Below, piece by piece: positions 11,720 to 22,832 of a stretch of 64,000 nt of DNA. Under the pieces are notes generated by a model that was given only the letters and a program-made list of their open reading frames with translations, ran no database searches and was not told the origin of the DNA. The translations under genes were made by a program, and so were the position numbers. The first letter of the stretch is position 1. Every line of letters starts with the position of its first letter. The DNA comes from Xiphydria camelus. Taxonomy: Eukaryota; Arthropoda; Insecta; Hymenoptera; Xiphydriidae. Location of the stretch: positions 16,669,370 through 16,733,369 of the forward strand of contig OY783194.1 of the NCBI GenBank assembly GCA_963678675.1, read 5' to 3'.

Positions 11720-11890
11720 TGAGCATTTTAAAAAAGGAGCGCCCAGTATAGGAAATCTCAGTATCAGGTCATTAGCCCTGACGAAGCAAACTGTAATGTT
11801 TGCGAAACATCGGCAAATTAGTAGTTTTGGACGCGACTACCACCCGAAAGCCAAGAGTAGTAATACTCATAACTATATTGATAATGGCCG
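11720..11890 (+). mobile_element. Penelope-like terminal fragment (tentative)
   Basis: The stretch GCCCTGACGAAGCAAACTG, then TAATGTTTGCGAAACATCGG, then a GACGCGACTACC block, resembles terminal regions of Penelope-like retroelements, where a CTGANGA core, a short stem and GAAAC form a hammerhead ribozyme. Here GCAAAC/GTTTGC would be the stem with loop TGTAAT, but one extra A follows the core. No reverse transcriptase is nearby. The assignment is by pattern only. Confidence 0.4.
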
Positions 11891-12617
11891 TCAAAGCCTA
11901 AAACTTTTGATAGTACCTATATATGATTTTCTAGATGTATAGAGGAATGAGCGTTATCGTTGATTGGTCGTGCTGGGTGGGAGAGATTAAGGGGAGGAAT
12001 GACGAGTGCAGTCGATGGCTAATTGGGGTAAACTTAATGACCAGCTTTTTCAGGAATTCAATTCATTATTGATTCCTACGATCGAGAACGAGCATCCGGC
12101 TTTCTCGATCGAAATTCGCATCCTCTAGCATTACTTGTCATTTGTCGTCAAAGTTGTTCACATCGTGAGCTGTACTGGTCATCTGTGAATATTACTTTGT
12201 CGCATTTGCAAGCGATTTTCATTTTAAAATGGTAACGGAAAGTGGAGCTTCGTGCAGTGAACAAGTTCATCATCAATCTGTCGATGAAAATCAAGCAGAT
12301 TTTGATGCAACATTTAAAATCACTGTTACAAATGCTCTTCGCCATTCAAAAGCATTGCTTGAGAAAAAAGGCCTTATTTGCAAAAATCCGTCTTCATCCA
12401 TTAACGGCGCAGCAATTGGGATTTCAAGCTAAGCGATATGCCCTCTGGTGGCCGAATGCGGAACTAATATGTCGTACATTACATTTGCCGAACCTATTTG
12501 TTTACGTTTACTGTTCGCCGATTTCGAGTGCTATTTTTACTGTTATTATCATGATTTATCTTGTTTCATTATTGTTGTATGTTATCTTGGTGATTGTGAT
12601 TTTGCTAAGAAGCTGAA

Positions 12618-12785
12618 ATGTCTTCCTCCAAGCTTTCGAACCATTACTGTTGTGTTCCTCAGTGCCATTCCTGGACCAAAAATGACCCTGAAAAAGAATT
12701 GAGTTTTCATCTTTTTCCTAAAGAAAAATCAGGAAAAGTTTATTTGGAATCCAGAATGGGAAAAGAGTTGATGCGTGATGTGTGA
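12618..12785 (+). pseudogene. THAP-domain N-terminal fragment
   Basis: The ATG at 12618 opens a 55-codon frame with NHYCCVPQCHSWTKNDPEKE and FHLFPKEKSGK. This matches the first half of a THAP zinc finger (Cys pair, then FHxFPK), a sequence-specific DNA-binding module used by P-like transposases and many insect regulators. The second half with the conserved Trp and Cys-x2-His is missing, because the inner foldback starts inside the frame at about 12770 and supplies the last codons and stop. Confidence 0.55.
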
Positions 12786-14641
12786 TACAGAAAATTTAAT
12801 TTTGTAACATTCTGTAGTAATCGAAGAATCTATCAGGATGCTGTCGTAATTTTCTTGCCGTAATGTGGTACTGGCTCTCCCTTATTCTGTTCACAAGAGG
12901 GTGAATCCAGTAGATTCATTTGCGTTTTTTTTTATAAATAGCTAAAAGTAGTGCGATAAGTATCAATTCGTGTTCCATACGGATCAATGATGTTCGCTAG
13001 AGGAGAAACACGAGAATACTAATTAACAGAATTCTTAAGATGTGTGAGGCAAGGTGTCGGAATTTAGATTATGAATTCCGTCTGAATTCCGACACCTTAA
13101 GGCGCGTATACTGCCCTACTAAGAAAGGAAGTCGTATCTGCACTTTAATACATTTCAAGATACAACAGTTTTTCTGAATTGTTTCATACCGTGCTCGTAG
13201 AAACGCATCCGATTTTTGTTCTTAGATGATATATAGGAGCTACAGATACGCCTTACACATTTGGCACAGTAATAAAGCAGATAGAATATACTCAAATAGC
13301 CAAAAAAACAAAAATCGATTCTTTTGCAAATACGACTTCCTGTCTTAGCAGGGCAGTATACATCTGCGAGCCGAGCGTGAGCTGAGCGAAGCCGAGCGGC
13401 TCGCGAGTCGCTCACGAGTCGTTCATGAGACACTTGTTGAAATTAATGCTTCCCACTTGAGACTAACGCTTATTCGAAGGATCTCTGTTAAAAAACAGAT
13501 ACTGTGACTTGACCCCTCGTAATCCAGACCTGTAGACTAGGGGGGGGGGGGGGGGGCGTGTGAAAGAATACTTAAACCTAACATCTTCAGATAATAATAA
13601 ATAAGTTTATTGAAGAGGTGACAAGGATTGATTTTTGTAATAACTTTCCTCAAATATACCAACATGTATATACAAGATGTAATAAAACTGCTAATTGGGA
13701 TGGCCTTTACATTATTTATTTGATGACATTTGTGGAAAAAATCGGAGCTGTTGTATCTAAAATTATCAACTTCTGCTATATATATGCTGTCATTAACTAG
13801 TTTTCGAATGATAGCAAAGTATTCAAATCTACAGTGACAATTAGGTTGTTCACATCGACAATTACAATATTTGACGAAGCACCAAACCGAATCCATTTTG
13901 GTAACTCCATCGTCATAATAGTTGCAAAAAGTATAGGACTACTTCATAGATCTGTTAAATAATGTTAAAAAAATTCAGTAATTATTTTCATTCGTCTCAT
14001 AAGGAAGAAAATTATTAAGGCACTGCAACAATTTGAAGTAGCACAATTAGCATTGTCTTCACTGTCAAATGAATATAAAAATTTCGGCCTTTGCGTTCAC
14101 CAGAAAAACCGACAGGAGACGGATCACCATGAGTGACTCGTGAGCCGCTCACAGTGAGCCACGGGAGGCGGATCGCAGTGAGCAGTTCACGAGCGGCTCA
14201 AAGCCGTTAGTTCAGCGCTCTCTAAACCACGTCCCAATCAAGCGAGCGCGAGCCGCTCGGCTCGCAGATGTATCTGGCTGGTCGTTGGAAGTTCCTTGGA
14301 AGCATTCATTTAAATGGACGGCTCACGCTCAGCTCGTAGATGTATACGCGCCTTTACTTCACACATATCTAAAGAATTCTATTAAATCAGTATTCTCTCG
14401 TGTTTCTCGGCTAGTGAACATCATTGATCGGTATGGAATACGAATTGATACTTATCGCATTACTTTTAGCTATTTATTTTAAAAAACGCAAATGAATACA
14501 CTGGATTCACCCTCTTGTGAACAGAATAAGGGAGAGCCAGTACCACATTACGGCAAGAAAATTACGACAGCATCCTAATAGATTCTTCGATTACTACAGG
14601 ATGTTACAAAATTAAATTTTCTGTATCACACATCACGCATC
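12770..14641. repeat. Inner foldback with about 280-bp arms
   Basis: 12770-13049 (starting GATGCGTGATGTGTGATACA) is inverted at 14362-14641. The imperfectly matching flanks AAAAGAGT and AAAAGTAG could be a worn 8-bp target duplication, as in hAT or P elements; this is weak. The interior contains the TA-flanked MITE 13111-13356, a G17 homopolymer at 13541-13557 and clusters of GAGCCGCTCGGCTCG-type hairpins. Confidence 0.6.
13111..13356. mobile_element. TA-flanked MITE, CTGCCCT ends
   Basis: CTGCCCTACTAAGAAAGGAA at the left is mirrored at the right by TTCCTGTCTTAGCAGGGCAG, with TA on both sides (13109-13110 and 13357-13358). The sequence GGCGCGTATAC left of it continues right of it as GTATACATCTGCGAG, and that joined sequence also appears inverted near 14330, which supports a clean insertion. 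246 bp, non-coding. Confidence 0.65.
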
Positions 14642-15054
14642 AAAAGTAGCAACTCAGGTCTCCTCCCCACCTCTTGTAATGTTCAACTGAAATAATCAGA
14701 ACATGATTCCGGCGTGTGTGTGCTCGCTATATTTAAATATATGGAAAGAAGTGCGTTATGAATTCATAGTCTTAAATCTGCCGATCCGGAATTCATAACG
14801 CTCGTCAGTATCACTCTGACAGATCAATCTGAAAAATTAATCATCTGAAAAAATCAGGACGTGTGTACTGCATAATTAAAATTTTATCCGATTCCGGGTG
14901 TTATGAATTAATAATATTAATTCCGTCTCTGAATTCAGAGAGATATTCTGGCTATGTAAGGCCGGCCGTTTGGAAGTAATGTACGACATATTAGTTATTA
15001 ATTTGCGGATACTCCGTCATGGCGCTGCGATCTTAATTTGAAATCCCAATAGCA

Positions 15055-17002
15055 ATGGGAGAAACATTGTATGACGTGATACTTGACAGCGTCAATGAAG
15101 GATTTTTAGTTGTACATGAAGACCTCATTATGGCAGGAGAGCCAGATGAGCAACAATATGAAAAGGTATTTATTGATTTAGCAGCTCATTTCTTATTTAT
15201 AATCTATTAAATATTGTGACTTAACCCAAACTTTTTGTTTTTTTTTCCCAGAGTACTGATGATTCAATGGATTGCGAGGATTTTGATCCCCAGGATTACG
15301 AGGAGCCACCGCCAGAGTTCATTCCTTTGGACTACAAGGCTAAAGCTATTGCACTCGCTGTGGCTCATCCAAAGTGGAGCTTGAAAACACTCAAAAGACA
15401 TGGATTGGGTCTACTAACCAGAAAAGATGCCTTGGCCACATGGAAAAAGGACGCTCTAGAGGGTGGTACGAAACTTGACAAACTTGAGATCGTCGATGGA
15501 CAAACATTCGAACGGTTTCAGGGGGCCAGAAGTCTTCTGCAACAGGTTACGACGAGGAGTGTGCAGCAATGGACAATGGCAAGTGCTTTTCCCTATATCT
15601 CGGAAAAGTTCACCTTTCTGGCGAGTCCAACTTGGGTAAAACGTTTCAAGAGGAGACACGGCATCAGACAGCGAAAGGTCACGAAATTCGTTAGCAAAAA
15701 TGACATTGCTACGCTAGAAGAAACTGTGGCAGCAGCGAAGAAGTTTCGAGTTCAGACGAGGATTATGATGCCACGATACGACCCTGACCTCATCATCAAC
15801 ACGGATCAGACCGGATGCCAGTATGAAACTACGTATAATCGATCTCTAGATTATAAGGGCGCGAAACCCGTACTTGTCAAGAAGCAGAATCTTTTCAAAA
15901 TAACACTCTCGTACACTGCACAGTATAGTTTAACTGCCTCAAGTAAGTTACTTCCCCTCGTTTTTCTGTGCATGCAGGAGCCATCAAATCAATTTAGCCC
16001 ACAGGTATTTAAAAAAATCGAACGTTTAACAACTTAGCTGCCGGTCTCGCGCCGGCGCGAGACGCGGGGTGTACGGTGAGGGGCCGGTCTCGCGCCGGCG
16101 CGAGATGCCTACCGACCAACTTCGCAGTGAATTCCTTTCGCAGTGAATTCCTTTCGCAGTGCCGGTCTCGCGCCGGTGCGTGATATTTTTGATTTCTTAT
16201 TTGTTTATTTTAATTACCTTATATATGCAAATGGTACTTAATTAATAACATTTGAATCCTTTTTAAACAAATAAACAACAAAAAAGAAAGTTGGCTTCTG
16301 ACTGACTCCCATGTTCAAGACACTGGCAGTGAAGCTGTTAACAGAAGAGTACAAAAATGTTGTTGTCACTTGTTCTAAATCGGGCAAGCGCACCAGACAA
16401 TTGTATACGCATTTCCTGAAGAGCACCATGCAGCCATATGTCCAAGAAAACAAGTTTTTGTTACTCGTTGACTCCTGGAGTGGCCAAGTTGATAGCATAT
16501 CTTGTATGATGATATCTTCACAGATCAAACTGAGGAAGTAACTTGCACTGTCAAGATTATTCCACCAAAATGTACTCCTCTCTGCCAGCCTTGTATTGTA
16601 TATTTTTATCGTCAAGTTAAAAATATCATCAAAAAACTGCAGAATGCGCCTGATTTGTTAAAAGACCAACGAGAAATTTCCTCTCGCGAAGATGCCATAA
16701 AGATACACTCAATTGTTCATCACCAATTAAGTGCTCCTATTTTTTCTGATATGATTAGATATGCTTGGTTTGCGTCAAAACTCACGGATGAACGGCCGTT
16801 ATTTGTTAATGCTAATGAGGTTTGTTTCCCCTTGACTTTTGCAAAGAAGAAATGTGAATGTTCAAATGTGTCTTTTATTAAATGTTCTTGGTGCGAAGAA
16901 CATGTTTGCTTTGCATGTTTTTATGATAAGTATCACCCAAAAAATTGTAATCATAGCGCATCAGAGTCTTCATCCGAGTCAGAAACCGACAAAAGCGATT
17001 AA
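15055..17002 (+). pseudogene. pogo-like transposase (CENP-B HTH + DDE_1), interrupted
   Basis: Exon 1 (15055-15165) starts MGETLYDVILD and ends at GT. An 86-bp intron ends in TTTCCCAG, and exon 2 (15252-16035) continues in frame. It shows a CENP-B-type domain (SPTWVKRFKRRHGIRQRKVT) and the first catalytic Asp in NTDQTG. A roughly 270-bp insertion breaks the gene at 16036. Reading resumes at 16311 with LLVDSWSG (second Asp). A frameshift near 16505 follows, and then IPPKCTPLCQPCIVYF, where the expected third Asp is replaced. A Cys/His-rich tail (CSWCEEHVCFACFYDKYHP) ends the protein. It is inactive. Confidence 0.8.
16036..16305. other. Insertion inside the transposase gene with GC-rich triple repeat
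   Basis: The motif GCCGGTCTCGCGCCGG occurs three times (16039, 16083 and 16160), twice followed by CGCGAGA so that each forms a small palindrome, and CAGTGAATTCCTTTCG is duplicated between. The first 140 bp is far more GC-rich than its surroundings; the rest is AT-rich. It separates codons that belong together in the transposase. Family unknown. Confidence 0.55.
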
Positions 17003-17080
17003 ATATTTTTGTATAATTAGTATAAGTATAAATAATAAATTATAATTGAATGTAAGAAACACGTTTTTCCTTCGATAATT

Positions 17081-17084
<4 letters not shown>

Positions 17085-17127
<43 letters not shown>
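17085..17127. repeat. (TA)n microsatellite, left
   Basis: 43 bp of alternating T and A. It marks the left border of a region with clustered GGGGACA/GAGGACA motifs; a matching (AT)n tract is at 22781-22829. Confidence 0.95.
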
Positions 17128-17130
<3 letters not shown>

Positions 17131-17535
17131 TAAAGGTTACTTTGGGGACACGATATATGTTGGGTTAAATCGATGCAGGAAGGCATTATATATATATTAG
17201 GACTACGTAGAAAAAATAATAATGATAAAATGTCAAGATATTTTGAATTTTACGTAAAACAGCTACTATGAGGACATAGCATATATCCGCGAATATGAGG
17301 ACATTATATTTTGTAAGGAATGGCGACTATGGGGACATTTTATATTAATAGAAAAAAGTATTTGAATCAATTGCGTTTGACGTTCTAAACAAGTAAACAC
17401 TACTAACTGCTTCTAATTTCCTCTAAAATGTCTAAAACTAGAGACATTTAAAGTTACATATATAATGGTGACTTTGAGGACATCCGCTTGCTGAAATATA
17501 TAAAATAGAACTAATGGTTCCTTTGAGGACATAAA
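17128..17535 (+). repeat. Subterminal motif cluster (GGTTACTTTGGGGACA), left
   Basis: The motif occurs at about 17134 (GGTTACTTTGGGGACA) and in variants CTATGAGGACATAG, ATATGAGGACATTA, CTATGGGGACATTT, GACTTTGAGGACATCC and CCTTTGAGGACATAA up to 17532. Six or seven copies share one orientation. The opposite orientation dominates at 22540-22780, so the two clusters look like subterminal repeats of one large element. Confidence 0.6.
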
Positions 17536-17696
17536 CAGTTGTTTTCTAAGTATTAAATATTTAGCAGATACAAAACTCAATATTGTTACTTAAGCATGTA
17601 TAACGTATCCGTGTAAAATGATTTTCCCCGACAACACGACAAAACGACAAAAAGAAATTTCAACGCTTCTCTCCTTCACGTCTTTTGAGGAATGAA

Positions 17697-17866
17697 TATA
17701 TCGCCATATATATTCTCCAGAAGAATAATGACGCAAGTGCAAATTTTGAAATTTTTTAATTAAAAAAATTAAATTAAAAGTCATTTTTAAGACTATTGAG
17801 GGGTTTAATTAAAACATTTCAAAATTTGCACTTGCGTCATTGTTCTTCTGGAGAAGCGATATATTA
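17697..17866. repeat. Palindromic repeat
   Basis: AGAATAATGACGCAAGTGCA and the following AATTTTGAAAT are mirrored by ATTTCAAAATTTGCACTTGC and GTCATTGTTCTTCT. The arms are about 65 bp around an AT-rich centre near 17780. Non-coding, MITE-like. Confidence 0.6.
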
Positions 17867-17983
17867 TCTGGGATGTCACTTTACCGACCACTAGCGGTTC
17901 AATAGCATACATACGTCCGACCAGCCGCCCAGGCCGCAAATCCTCCGTGGCAGATTAGTGCAGTCAAAATAACATATCAAATA

Positions 17984-18609
17984 CAAATTAATCCGGATAG
18001 GATGAAACCTATACCAATCCATAGGGAAAAATCCCCTGAAAAACATATCAAAAGTTCCCAAAAAACTTTGGTCGGGAAATATGTTTAATTAATGAAAAAG
18101 TAACAAGAATCGCGGTCGAGCGTCCTTTGTACGCTATTATTTCTCGTTCAATGGGCTCAATTAAAAAAGTAGAACTACCATTTTGTAGCGTGAAAAATTT
18201 ACTATAGAAAACAAGCGGAAACCCCTAGCTGGAAATGTTTCGTTTTAGTTTCATTAATGTTTAATCTTCTGAGCGTCTTAAACGCCGAACGATCAGCCGA
18301 TTATTTGGCGTTTACGAGGCTGCAGTAGCTTCAAACATTAATAAAACTGAAACGAAACACTTTGAGCTAGGGGTTTCCGCTTACTTTTTGTAGAAAATTT
18401 TCCCCGCTACAAAATGGTAGTTCTACTATTTCATTGAACCCATTGAACGAGAAATATCAGCGTTCAAAGGACGCTCGACCGCAATTCTTGTTACTTTTTC
18501 ATTAATTAAACATATTTCCCGGCCAAAGTTTTTGGGAACTTTTGATATGTTTTTCAGGGGATTTTTCCCTATGGATTGGTATAGGTTGCATCCTGTCCGG
18601 ATTAATTTG
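17984..18609. repeat. Long foldback, about 300-bp arms
   Basis: CAAATTAATCCGGATAGGAT at 17984 is mirrored by ATCCTGTCCGGATTAATTTG at 18609. Pairing continues through AAAAATCCCCTGAAAAACAT and GACCGCGATTCTTGTTAC-type segments to the centre near 18300, where AACGCC/GGCGTT form the loop base. No protein is encoded; open frames here are symmetric shadows. Confidence 0.75.
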
Positions 18610-19640
18610 CATTCCATGGAATAAAATCGCCTATTTTCACTGCACTATACATACGTCCACTCGACGTGTGCCAAACACTTGCCAGAGCCGTCCTCCAAGT
18701 GCTTCGAAACCCGATATGTTTCAAACAGCGGGCATTATACTCTATATCGGCTGGTGCCAAGACTGTATATGTTTGGTCATTCATTCTTTTATTTAAAACA
18801 GCAAAAACCCAAAACACGTCTAGTAGAATCCACCCGCCTAACGGAGGGTTAACCCTCGGTTAGTCGATTATAGGTCCAGCGGTCCAGGTTGTCATACTAC
18901 CTACCTACCTATTGTGCATAAGAGAAATTTGACGCGTCTAACGGAGGGTTAAATATGTTTTTGAAGGAAAATAAATTAAAAAAGTAAACATTTACACTCA
19001 AAAAGTTAAAAACAGAAAGCTAATTTTATTCCAAAATTATCAAAGCAAAAATTATAACCCTCGTAGAAGGCATCTGTAAAAAAAACACCCGAATCAGTCT
19101 CAAATACTCATAACGCTCATAAAGTTTTCAAAACTACAGCAAAGAGCTAGGTATATACGTATGTCGAGTTAGGTAACTTTGGTACTTGAACTTTGTTTCC
19201 TCATAATGAACGAAAGAATGACGTTAGAAATATTTTCTCAATTTCTGTAATTTCGTTCGGAGAAAGTTTGAAAGTAAAGGGCGTGCGAAAGACTCCGGGA
19301 AGACATCAGATGCGTCGACGTCCCGTGGTGCGGTCCAGGGACGAACGTACGCGCGTCTCGATGACTTAATTTATGATAGGGCGACGCGCGTCTCGTTTAT
19401 AGGCCTTCATACACGATACGGTTTACCGGAAGGCAGGCCTTTCGATATGCAAGTCGGAAGGCAAATCGTAGTGGTCATATTGGCCGGAAGGCTCGGCCTG
19501 AACTCTCGGCTTTCCGAAAAACTGCGGGCGCTTGAAAATTTATCTCCGGCCATGCTTTTCGCCTGCCTGTCGAAAAGTGTATGGGTGCCATAGAAATATA
19601 GGCCAAGAGTTTGTGTGACGGAAAGTATAGCAGAAGTAGG
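18610..19640. other. Unassigned stretch
   Basis: No credible gene. CTAACGGAGGGTTAA occurs twice (about 18837 and 18938), the first within a small GGTTAACC palindrome. 19380-19640 is relatively GC-rich with repeated CGGAAGGC words. I cannot assign a family. Confidence 0.4.
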
Positions 19641-19642
19641 TA

Positions 19643-19853
19643 CACCCGGGGACACGGAATCTGTCGCTGGTGACTTTTTTTAATGTCATTTTTAAACGTA
19701 CTAAACTAATGAACAATTATTTCTCATGCCCTCATTAGCTACGGTGGCGTCTACTCTCGTTAATGAAAGTACGAGGATTATTAATCATTGGTTAGTACGT
19801 TTAAAAATAAAATTTAAAATAGTCACCAGCGACAGATTTCGTGTCCCCGGGTG
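19643..19853. mobile_element. CACCC-tip palindromic MITE, copy B
   Basis: 211 bp between TA dinucleotides. The arm tips read CACCCGGGGACACG as in copy A. The inner arms CTGTCGCTGGTGAC and the CTCATTAGCTACGGTGG centre are as in the rest of the family, with a few substitutions. Confidence 0.85.
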
Positions 19854-20486
19854 TACCTAGGCAGATATTGCCTAATTTCGATAATAATCAAGTTCCAGTT
19901 GTAATTTGTTGATTAAGTGCATATGCAAATACACTTCTCGATTTATTAACCACTGTTTTACCCATTTCGAACATTTGCGCTGTATCTTTTTCTTTTTTTC
20001 AGACAACAAAGCAACTGTTAGTCCTATTAACATAAGATCATATTCCGAAATCATGGGTACAACTTTTCGCTTTGCACTAACAAAACCCTGTTAACTGTCC
20101 GTTAGTTGGTAATTGTTGAAAAAACTATTCCATGGTTTCGTTAATTGAATTTAGCCGAGTCAGATATAATGCTGCATGATTTTCCTCGGTACATAGAGGC
20201 ATTATTTTCCTTGTTTCAAAGAAAAATTTACATTAGTTACAATGTCGCATCATATATTTTTTAAAACATAAGAGTGTTCAAGTGACGATAAGAGAGAGGG
20301 CCGGTATTATAAAGTCCGGTTAACCGAAGGTTGAACTTCAACCGGCGGTTAGACTGCAGTTTCCGAATACGCTAACCGCCGCATAAACATCGACACGTGC
20401 GGTCTCTTTCTCGCTCGAGAGAGAAGTCAGGGCCGCTTAGTCTCTTTCTCGCTCGGGGGAGAAGTCAGGGCCCGATTATAAGAGAG

Positions 20487-21325
20487 TAGGTAGTTGTTTC
20501 ATTTTACAAAGTGTGTACAGCACCGTATTTTTGAATTTGAGAATAGTTTCTCTTAAAAAATGAATGCACAACATGTAGAAAATATGTCACCTAATTAGGA
20601 TTAATATTAATATGAATACAATACCTAAATGGGATTATTAAAATAAAAAAATGGAACTCTTTCTCGGAATAGATAATTAAGTTGACATTGCTCAGGAAGA
20701 GTAAAAAACATTTGGATGTACATGTATTTTTTAGTTTTATAGCCTAGTATGCTTTCCTATTTTATGTAAAAGTCCGAGTTCCCAAATAACTTGCCGAACA
20801 ATTGTTTTAACAGTTGGGAATAACAATAAGGAGTCGAGCATGTAATAGTTTCAGATAACATGTAACTGTATACAGGTTATAATATGTTTTTTGTACTTTT
20901 TTACCTACTTATGTACCAATTAATGTATAATATTTTGAAAACAAATTAGGTAACTTAATAAATATAATTTCCTTTAAATGTTTTTACTCTTCCTCAGCAA
21001 TGTTAACTTAATTACTTATTCCGAGAAAGAGTTTCAATTTTTTATTTCAATAATCCCATTTAGGGCCGGTTTTACCAACACGGTATAAATGCGGTATAGC
21101 GCTATACTGAGAATAACCAGCAATAAGCCTTATGGTTATTCCCAGTATAGCGCTATACCGCGTTTATACCTGTTGGTAAAACCGGCCCTTAGGTATTTTA
21201 TTCTTATTAATCATACTCCTAATTAGGTGACATATTTTCTACATGTTGTGCGTTCATTTTTAAGAAAAACTATTCGAAAATACGGTGTTGTACACACTTT
21301 GTAAAATGAAACTACTACTTTCCGT
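20487..21325. repeat. Inner foldback, about 330-bp arms
   Basis: GTTTCATTTTACAAAGTGTG at about 20497 is mirrored by CACACTTTGTAAAATGAAAC near 21311. Pairing runs through CATGTAGAAAATATGTCACC and CTCTTTCTCGGAATA to a centre near 20850. The right arm is interrupted by the 126-bp MITE at 21063, while the left arm keeps the uninterrupted sequence. Confidence 0.75.
21063..21188. mobile_element. 126-bp MITE with TTA duplication
   Basis: GGGCCGGTTTTACCAACACG and its inverted CCTGTTGGTAAAACCGGCCC end are flanked by TTA on both sides (21060-21062 and 21189-21191). The mirror arm of the host foldback (around 20630-20640) shows the empty site with a single TTA, so borders and the 3-bp duplication are certain. 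TTA target and GGGCC ends fit PIF/Harbinger-type MITEs. The interior is a near-perfect palindrome with GCGGTATAGCGCTATACTG. Confidence 0.9.
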
Positions 21326-21607
21326 AATGTGCATATTTCCATATCTAGCAGTGCCGTATTCCTTACTGACAAACAGATGCAAACAAATTTTAGTCAGTTT
21401 TCGTTGACATTTTGAAGTATGAATACGATGTCGGGGGAAGGAAAAGTAGAAATCGTCCGACTCTTACAAATTATAAATTACAATTACTTATCATTACACT
21501 AATCAATGTAGGAATAACAGAATAGAACACTTGGAAAGACTTGGTCACTCATTTTCAGTTCGTTGATACGATACTGTAGAAGCACCGAGGGTCCGAACCC
21601 CAGCTGA

Positions 21608-21991
21608 GCCCCCTTTTTCGAGTCACTCGCAAGAGAAACGTACCAGGTCTTTGCGTATATGTTGACATAGGAATCGTGCGAGTGCGAGTGAGAACGCGGA
21701 TTAACACTGGTGAACCCATAAGAGTTTCTCTGTCGCACATTCTCCGTCCTTCTAGGACTTGTCCAGTTGGAGTATGCGACAGAGAAACTCTTATGGGTTC
21801 ACGAGTGTTAATCCGCGTTCTCACTCGCACTCGCACGATTCCTATGTCAACACATACGCAAAGACCTGGTATACGTTTCTTAGTGAGTAGGCCAATCAGG
21901 ACCCCCACCACAACGGAATACTTGGTCCTGATTGGTCTATTGGCTAAGATGCGTATACGTAACTTTGCGAGTGACTCGAGAAAGGCCCCCT
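21608..21991. repeat. Composite hairpin element with CCAAT core
   Basis: Outer arms: GCCCCCTTTTTCGAGTCACT at the left and GTGACTCGAGAAAGGCCCCC at the right. Within it lies a long hairpin (about 21640-21880; arms with CGCACTCGCACGATTCCTAT) and a second small hairpin (21891-21945) with GCCAATCAGG and its inverse around CCACCACAACGGAATACTTG. A truncated relative of the outer arm and small hairpin is at 26008-26115. Confidence 0.6.
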
Positions 21992-22112
21992 GCTTTTTTT
22001 CACGCTTTAATGAATCCGCACTAGCGGAAATATCCCCCGAGCTAGTGCGGGGGATGACTGTACTTATAATCGGGCAATGACTTCTCTCCCGAGCGAGAAA
22101 GAGAAAGAGGTT

Positions 22113-22540
22113 AAATTTTCGACGTCTAACACTTTAAAGGTGTCGCCGGAGAGTCAGCTAGCTGTTTCAACTGTAACTGTATTGTAATTTTTAGAAGTGT
22201 ACGTTATTTCCTCCTGGAAATGTATACTCACGACAGAGTTTTTTATTACAGTAAAAATGTCTAGAATCGTTGTTGTTTGAGATACTGCTTAGTGATTTCT
22301 CAAAGAAATTTTTTCCCAACGTTGGTAGATAATTTTACAAGAATTTAAATAAAATTGATTTATTTTGAAATTATAAATTCTCGAATATATTGCAATATTA
22401 TTACAATTTTGCAATAATATATTTGAGCGCAAGTATTTATAAAATTAAATTTAAGCAAAGTCATTGCAATATTAAATATTTTCTGGATAGTTGCTTTCAA
22501 TTAAAAACGTAATTAAAGTTGTCCTTCTTATAAATTGTTA
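22113..22540. other. AT-rich stretch without gene
   Basis: About 430 bp, strongly AT-rich, between the outer foldback and the right subterminal motif cluster. Nothing identifiable. Confidence 0.4.
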
Positions 22541-22777
22541 TTTCAAGGACAGTCCTCAAAGAAACCGATTAATGTATTGTTACTTTGGGGACTGTCCCCA
22601 AAGTAACACCAATTTTGGCTGTCCTCGAACTACACGTAAGACTTGCGTTGATGATTTCGGGGACTGTCCTCAAAGTATACACTTCATGAGTAAAAATTTC
22701 GGGGACTGTCCTCAAAGTACACAAATGTCCCCGAAGTAACCGATCAGTGCACGGAAATGTCCTCGAACTACACGTTA

Positions 22778-22780
<3 letters not shown>
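22541..22780 (-). repeat. Subterminal motif cluster (TGTCCCCAAAGTAAC), right
   Basis: ACTGTCCCCAAAGTAAC, GACTGTCCTCAAAGT (three copies), ATGTCCCCGAAGTAACC and two TGTCCTCGAACTACACGT copies lie in about 240 bp, opposite in orientation to the 17128 cluster. One copy at 22580 also has the forward motif, making a perfect small palindrome. The cluster abuts the (AT)n tract. Confidence 0.6.

Positions 22781-22829
<49 letters not shown>
22781..22829. repeat. (AT)n microsatellite, right
   Basis: 49 bp of alternating A and T, followed by CAGGGCTTTAGAAAAGTCTG, which starts an interspersed repeat related to the one at 9773. Confidence 0.95.

Positions 22830-22832
<3 letters not shown>

Larger units (their letters stand above)
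12411..15051. repeat. Outer inverted-repeat pair enclosing nested foldbacks
   Basis: The segment 12411-12487 (with GAACTAATATGTCGTACATT) is an imperfect inverted copy of 14976-15051, and the right copy ends directly before the start codon of the pogo-like transposase at 15055. The interval holds a THAP fragment, an inner foldback and a TA-flanked MITE. It may be a pair of 5'-end copies of the pogo-like element. Borders are approximate. Confidence 0.45.
20439..22108. repeat. Outer foldback pair with CTTTCTCGCTCGGG arms
   Basis: TCTCTTTCTCGCTCGGGGGA and GAAGTCAGGGCCCGATTATA at 20439-20482 are mirrored at 22063-22108 (TTATAATCGGGCAATGACTT, then CTCTCCCGAGCGAGAAAGAG). A second CTCTTTCTCGCTCGAG copy lies just left at 20403. 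The interval holds an inner foldback, a TTA-flanked MITE and another nested hairpin. Confidence 0.6.

Noticed and set aside
21499..22080. Frames of 79-134 codons rich in Arg/Val/Thr
   Set aside because: They lie over nested hairpins (CGCACTCGCACGATTC) and are repeat translations, not proteins.
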